Assembly: GCA_934678915.1 (NCBI GenBank) | Contig: CAKUSF010000130.1 | Location: forward strand, 1 to 5,667 | From: an uncultured Bacteroidales bacterium | GTDB lineage: Bacteria > Bacteroidota > Bacteroidia > Bacteroidales > UBA932 | Direction of reading: 5' to 3' | Length of the DNA stretch: 5,667 nucleotides | Shown here: piece after piece, positions 4,445-5,667 of the stretch | Numbering within the stretch: the stretch's first letter is position 1 | Layout: each line of letters begins with the position of its first letter | Position numbers and translations under genes: made by a program | Notes under the pieces: model-generated | Seen by the model: only the letters and a program-made list of their open reading frames with translations | What the model was told of the DNA's origin: nothing | Database searches by the model: none

Positions 4445-5617
4445 ATGAACAACAATTGGCAGAAAATAATTGCGGTCGCGCGCCGCGAACTCAGGATAAT
4501 CCGGCAGCGTCCGCTCTATCTTTTGGGTTCCGTAGGCGTGATCGCGTTCTGTGCCATATTCTTTCTGACATTTCTGAAGGCTGGCCTGCCTAGTGATGTT
4601 CCGATTGGTCTTGTGGATTATGACTATTCATCGACTTCCAGGAATTTCTGCCAGCAGTTGGACGCCACCCAGTTAGGCAAGGTTGTCCACTACGATTCGT
4701 TCGCTGCTGCAAGAGAGGACATGAACAGAGGCAAGATTGCAGCTGTGTGTGTCGTTCCGGTAGGGATGAATGATGACATTCAGGCAAACAGGCAGCCGAA
4801 GATCACGTTCTATGTCAACGGATTGTACTTCGTCAGCGGAGCGTTGGCATGGAAGGATCTGCTTACGATGGTCAACCTGACCAACGGAGCCGTGCAGAGA
4901 GAGGCGTTCAGGGCCAGGGGCTACAATGACAGTCAGATCATGGGTATGATCCAGCCTGTCAATGTGGATTTGCATCAGATAGGCAACACCACGACCAACT
5001 ATGGTTATTACTTGTGTAGCGTCCTGCTGCCGGGTGTGCTGGAGATGATAGTGATAATCGTCCTGATATATTCATTAGGTGCAGAGTTGAAGTACGGAAC
5101 GTCACGTCATTTGCTCCAGACTTCGGGCAACTCTATCGTGACTGCTCTTGCCGGCAAGCTGCTTGTTTGGACTCTGACATTCTCAGCGATAGGACTGATC
5201 CTTATCCTGCTGATGTACCATCAGTTGCATTTCCCATTGGCCGGATCGATCTGGAACATGTTCTTGGGAATATTCCTGATGATTTTCGCCAGTGAGGCGA
5301 TAGCGATCTTCATCATCGAGATGCTCCCGGTGCCGAGGTTGGCATTGAGTATCGGTGCCCTTTACAGCGTGCTTGGATTCTCGCTTTCCGGCTTTACACT
5401 TCCAATCGAGGCGATGCCTCCTTACATTCAAGGGCTTGCTTCTGCGTTCCCGCTTAGGCATTACTATGAATTTTATGTTCAAGAAGCCATTTTCGGAGCC
5501 GGATTTGCTGGATGGTGGAAGCAGGCGATTTATCTGCTCCTGTTTATCCTAGTGCCTCTCATCGGACTGACACGGCTTAAGAAGGCTTATATTCATCAGA
5601 ACTTCCCTAAAGACTAA
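4445..5617 (+). CDS. ABC-2 type export permease
   Basis: A 390-residue inner membrane subunit of an ABC-2 family exporter, similar in layout to YhhJ/YbhR-type permeases. A cytoplasmic N-terminal helix (AVARRELRIIRQRPLYLL) leads into the first membrane segment (about 26-43). A periplasmic domain of about 145 residues follows (44-187, beginning LPSDVPIGLVDYDYSSTSRN). Five more membrane segments lie near 188-210, 232-256, 269-292, 298-318 and 359-377. The cytoplasmic stretch ELKYGTSRHLLQTSG (214-228) and the motifs GFTLPIEAMPP (316-326) and FPLRHYYEFYVQ (335-346) are typical of the family. The start is ATG 4445; an open frame extends upstream to a GTG at 4364, but that part lies in the repeat-bearing spacer and has no family character. 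It has no nucleotide-binding motifs, so it needs a separate ATPase, which is not in the window. The stop is 5 bp before the next ATG, suggesting translational coupling. Confidence 0.93.
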   Translation: MNNNWQKIIAVARRELRIIRQRPLYLLGSVGVIAFCAIFFLTFLKAGLPSDVPIGLVDYDYSSTSRNFCQQLDATQLGKVVHYDSFAAAREDMNRGKIAAVCVVPVGMNDDIQANRQPKITFYVNGLYFVSGALAWKDLLTMVNLTNGAVQREAFRARGYNDSQIMGMIQPVNVDLHQIGNTTTNYGYYLCSVLLPGVLEMIVIIVLIYSLGAELKYGTSRHLLQTSGNSIVTALAGKLLVWTLTFSAIGLILILLMYHQLHFPLAGSIWNMFLGIFLMIFASEAIAIFIIEMLPVPRLALSIGALYSVLGFSLSGFTLPIEAMPPYIQGLASAFPLRHYYEFYVQEAIFGAGFAGWWKQAIYLLLFILVPLIGLTRLKKAYIHQNFPKD

Positions 5618-5622
5618 GTGAC

Positions 5623-5667
5623 ATGAGAAATTCATACGCAAAAACATGGATCAAGGACTTCTGGGGC
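5623..5667 (+). CDS. Start of next operon gene, probably second permease
   Basis: An ATG 5 bp after the permease stop opens a frame that stays open for all 15 codons to the window edge (MRNSYAKTWIKDFWG). The tight spacing indicates the same transcript. The peptide is too short to classify. Exporters with this gene order usually carry two ABC-2 permease genes in tandem, so a second permease is the best guess from context. Confidence 0.6.
   Translation, partial: MRNSYAKTWIKDFWG

Noticed and set aside
1..5667. CRISPR array, insertion sequence, toxin-antitoxin or phage genes
   Set aside because: No regularly spaced identical repeats, no transposase or recombinase motifs and no small paired genes were found in the window.

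Overview
The window looks like a chromosomal piece of a Bacteroidota (Bacteroidales-type) genome. The evidence is AT-rich leaders without clear Shine-Dalgarno sequences, two exact matches to the Bacteroides-type promoter (TTTG, 19 nt, TAnnTTTG), and a TolC / HlyD-type / ABC-2 permease gene order with a divergent AraC-family regulator that is common in that phylum. Genus cannot be fixed from the sequence alone.

Layout. Bases 1-430 hold no gene I can defend. They contain a GC-rich island (about 267-425) built of palindromes, including a near-perfect 27-bp inverted repeat with a smaller hairpin nested in its loop. Bases 431-561 contain, all on the minus strand, a complete promoter followed about 95 nt later by a strong intrinsic terminator with no start codon between them. 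This is a candidate small RNA gene. Bases 641-1555 (minus) encode an AraC-family regulator, with its own promoter at 1583-1613. The divergent spacer 1556-1733 carries an inverted repeat over the regulator's promoter and a 13-bp direct repeat with 42-bp spacing in front of the efflux operon.

The plus-strand operon runs tolC-family outer membrane channel (1734-3260), HlyD/YbhG-like membrane fusion protein (3278-4273), ABC-2 permease (4445-5617) and the first 15 codons of a next gene (5623 to the window end), probably a second permease. A 171-bp spacer with a GC-rich palindromic element, flanked by a short inverted repeat, separates the fusion protein from the permease. The other operon junctions are 17 bp and 5 bp.

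Working model: the permease(s) in the inner membrane, the fusion protein across the periplasm and the TolC-like channel in the outer membrane form a tripartite exporter, probably for a small toxic compound. The AraC-family protein would switch it on from the shared spacer. No ATPase gene lies inside the window; it may lie downstream, be encoded elsewhere, or be fused to a later gene. The substrate cannot be read from the sequence. The core transporter is of a known type; the less ordinary items are the candidate small RNA, the operator-like repeats and the two palindromic elements.
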